Below, piece after piece: positions 14,740 through 15,150 of a stretch of 15,150 nucleotides of DNA; within the stretch, counting starts at the first letter, position 1, and the number at the start of each line of letters is the position of its first letter. Below the pieces are notes generated by a model. The model saw only the letters and a program-made list of their open reading frames with translations. It did not search any database and had not been told where the DNA came from. Origin of the DNA: an uncultured Holophagaceae bacterium (GTDB lineage: Bacteria > Acidobacteriota > Holophagae > Holophagales > Holophagaceae); the NCBI GenBank assembly GCA_903927605.1, contig CAIYNT010000145.1, positions 1 through 15,150 on the forward strand. The letters run 5' to 3'. The translations under genes and the position numbers were made by a program.

Positions 14740-15150
14740 ATGGCGAAGGCAAAGATATTGGTGGTGGACGATGATGACAGTATCCTCTTTGCGATAAAGG
14801 ATTTCCTGGAGCTTCACGGCTTCATCGTGGACGAAGCAGAAACATGTGCCGAAGCGGAGATCAGGTACCGTACCGAAGTGTATGATGCCGTCACTCTTGA
14901 CTATTCCCTGCCGGATGGAAACGCCATCGACCTGCTGCCAAGGTTGAAAGCCATTGATGCCGGGGTGCCAATCATTCTCCTTACCGGCCATGCGAGGATC
15001 GAACTTGCCGTACGTGCCATTCAACTTGGTGCCGAACAATTCCTGGTGAAGCCACTGGATCTTCCGGCCCTCCTGCTGGTGTTGGAGCGGACGCTTGAAA
15101 ACCAGCGAAACCGTCGGAAACAATTGGCCCGTGATTCCATTGAACAACCC
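14740..15150 (+). CDS. NtrC-like response regulator, N-terminal receiver part (cut by window edge)
   Basis: 137 codons, open at the right edge. The receiver domain is complete: ILVVDDDDS (Asp10-Asp13 acidic pocket), phosphoacceptor Asp54 in VTLDYSLPDG, Thr82 in ILLTGHA and Lys104 in FLVKPLD. After about residue 115 comes a charged linker (ERTLENQRNRRKQLARD) of the type that leads into an AAA+ sigma54-activating domain. That reading of the missing part is inference; a shorter single-domain regulator is possible. GAGG with a 5-nt gap precedes the ATG, and the gene lies 7 nt after the GAF/kinase-like gene, its likely partner. Targets may include the adjacent glycan block, but no sigma54 promoter was identified in this window. 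Confidence 0.9.
   Translation, partial: MAKAKILVVDDDDSILFAIKDFLELHGFIVDEAETCAEAEIRYRTEVYDAVTLDYSLPDGNAIDLLPRLKAIDAGVPIILLTGHARIELAVRAIQLGAEQFLVKPLDLPALLLVLERTLENQRNRRKQLARDSIEQP

Noticed and set aside
1..15150. tRNA, rRNA, CRISPR arrays, insertion sequences, attachment sites
   Set aside because: No clover-leaf sequence, regularly spaced repeats, transposase or integrase motifs, or terminal inverted repeats were noticed by eye on either strand.

Overview
The window looks like a piece of chromosome from a GC-rich Gram-negative bacterium. The combination of genes (large biopterin-dependent aromatic amino acid hydroxylase, ResB-type cytochrome c maturation, surface-glycan cluster, GAF-domain kinase with an NtrC-like regulator) would fit an acidobacterium of the Holophaga/Geothrix kind or a deltaproteobacterium-like lineage. 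This placement is inferred from gene style only. No rRNA, tRNA, CRISPR array, transposase or integrase was found.

Layout: positions 1-11867 hold ten genes, all on the minus strand, so they read from right to left. Reading in the direction of transcription, a glycan block comes first (11867 down to 4790). It consists of UDP-HexNAc 6-dehydrogenase (wbpO/tviB type), UDP-GlcNAc 4-epimerase (wbpP/tviC type), a family-4 glycosyltransferase, an NAD(P)-dependent beta-hydroxyacid-dehydrogenase-like protein with a proline-rich linker and a C-terminal domain resembling LytTR, a DegT-type sugar aminotransferase, and a PglC-like phosphoglycosyl transferase. A hairpin at 4723-4740 separates this from an OmpR-type response regulator. 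Then follow phhA-phhB (phenylalanine/aromatic hydroxylation and pterin recycling, with a 4-bp overlap), a putative lipoprotein and the first part of resB, which runs off the left edge. From 12150 rightward the strand flips: a secreted right-handed beta-helix protein of the pectate-lyase superfamily, a GAF/histidine-kinase-like protein whose ATP-binding motifs are degraded, and the receiver domain of an NtrC-like response regulator cut by the right edge.

How the genes fit together: the epimerase and dehydrogenase would make UDP-GalNAc and UDP-GalNAcA. The phosphoglycosyl transferase would start the lipid-linked chain and the glycosyltransferase would extend it. The aminotransferase would supply an amino sugar, but its keto-sugar-forming partner is not in the window. 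The divergent beta-helix protein is a natural candidate for cutting or modifying the same polymer. The 282-bp divergent region between wbpO and the beta-helix gene carries a good sigma70-like promoter for the glycan block, a perfect 14-bp palindrome in its leader, and two inverted repeats upstream of the beta-helix gene, so it looks like the control point of the cluster.

The most unusual items are the oxidoreductase with the LytTR-like tail inside the glycan cluster, and the kinase-like protein that keeps its H box but lacks the usual N-box Asn and DxGxG motif.
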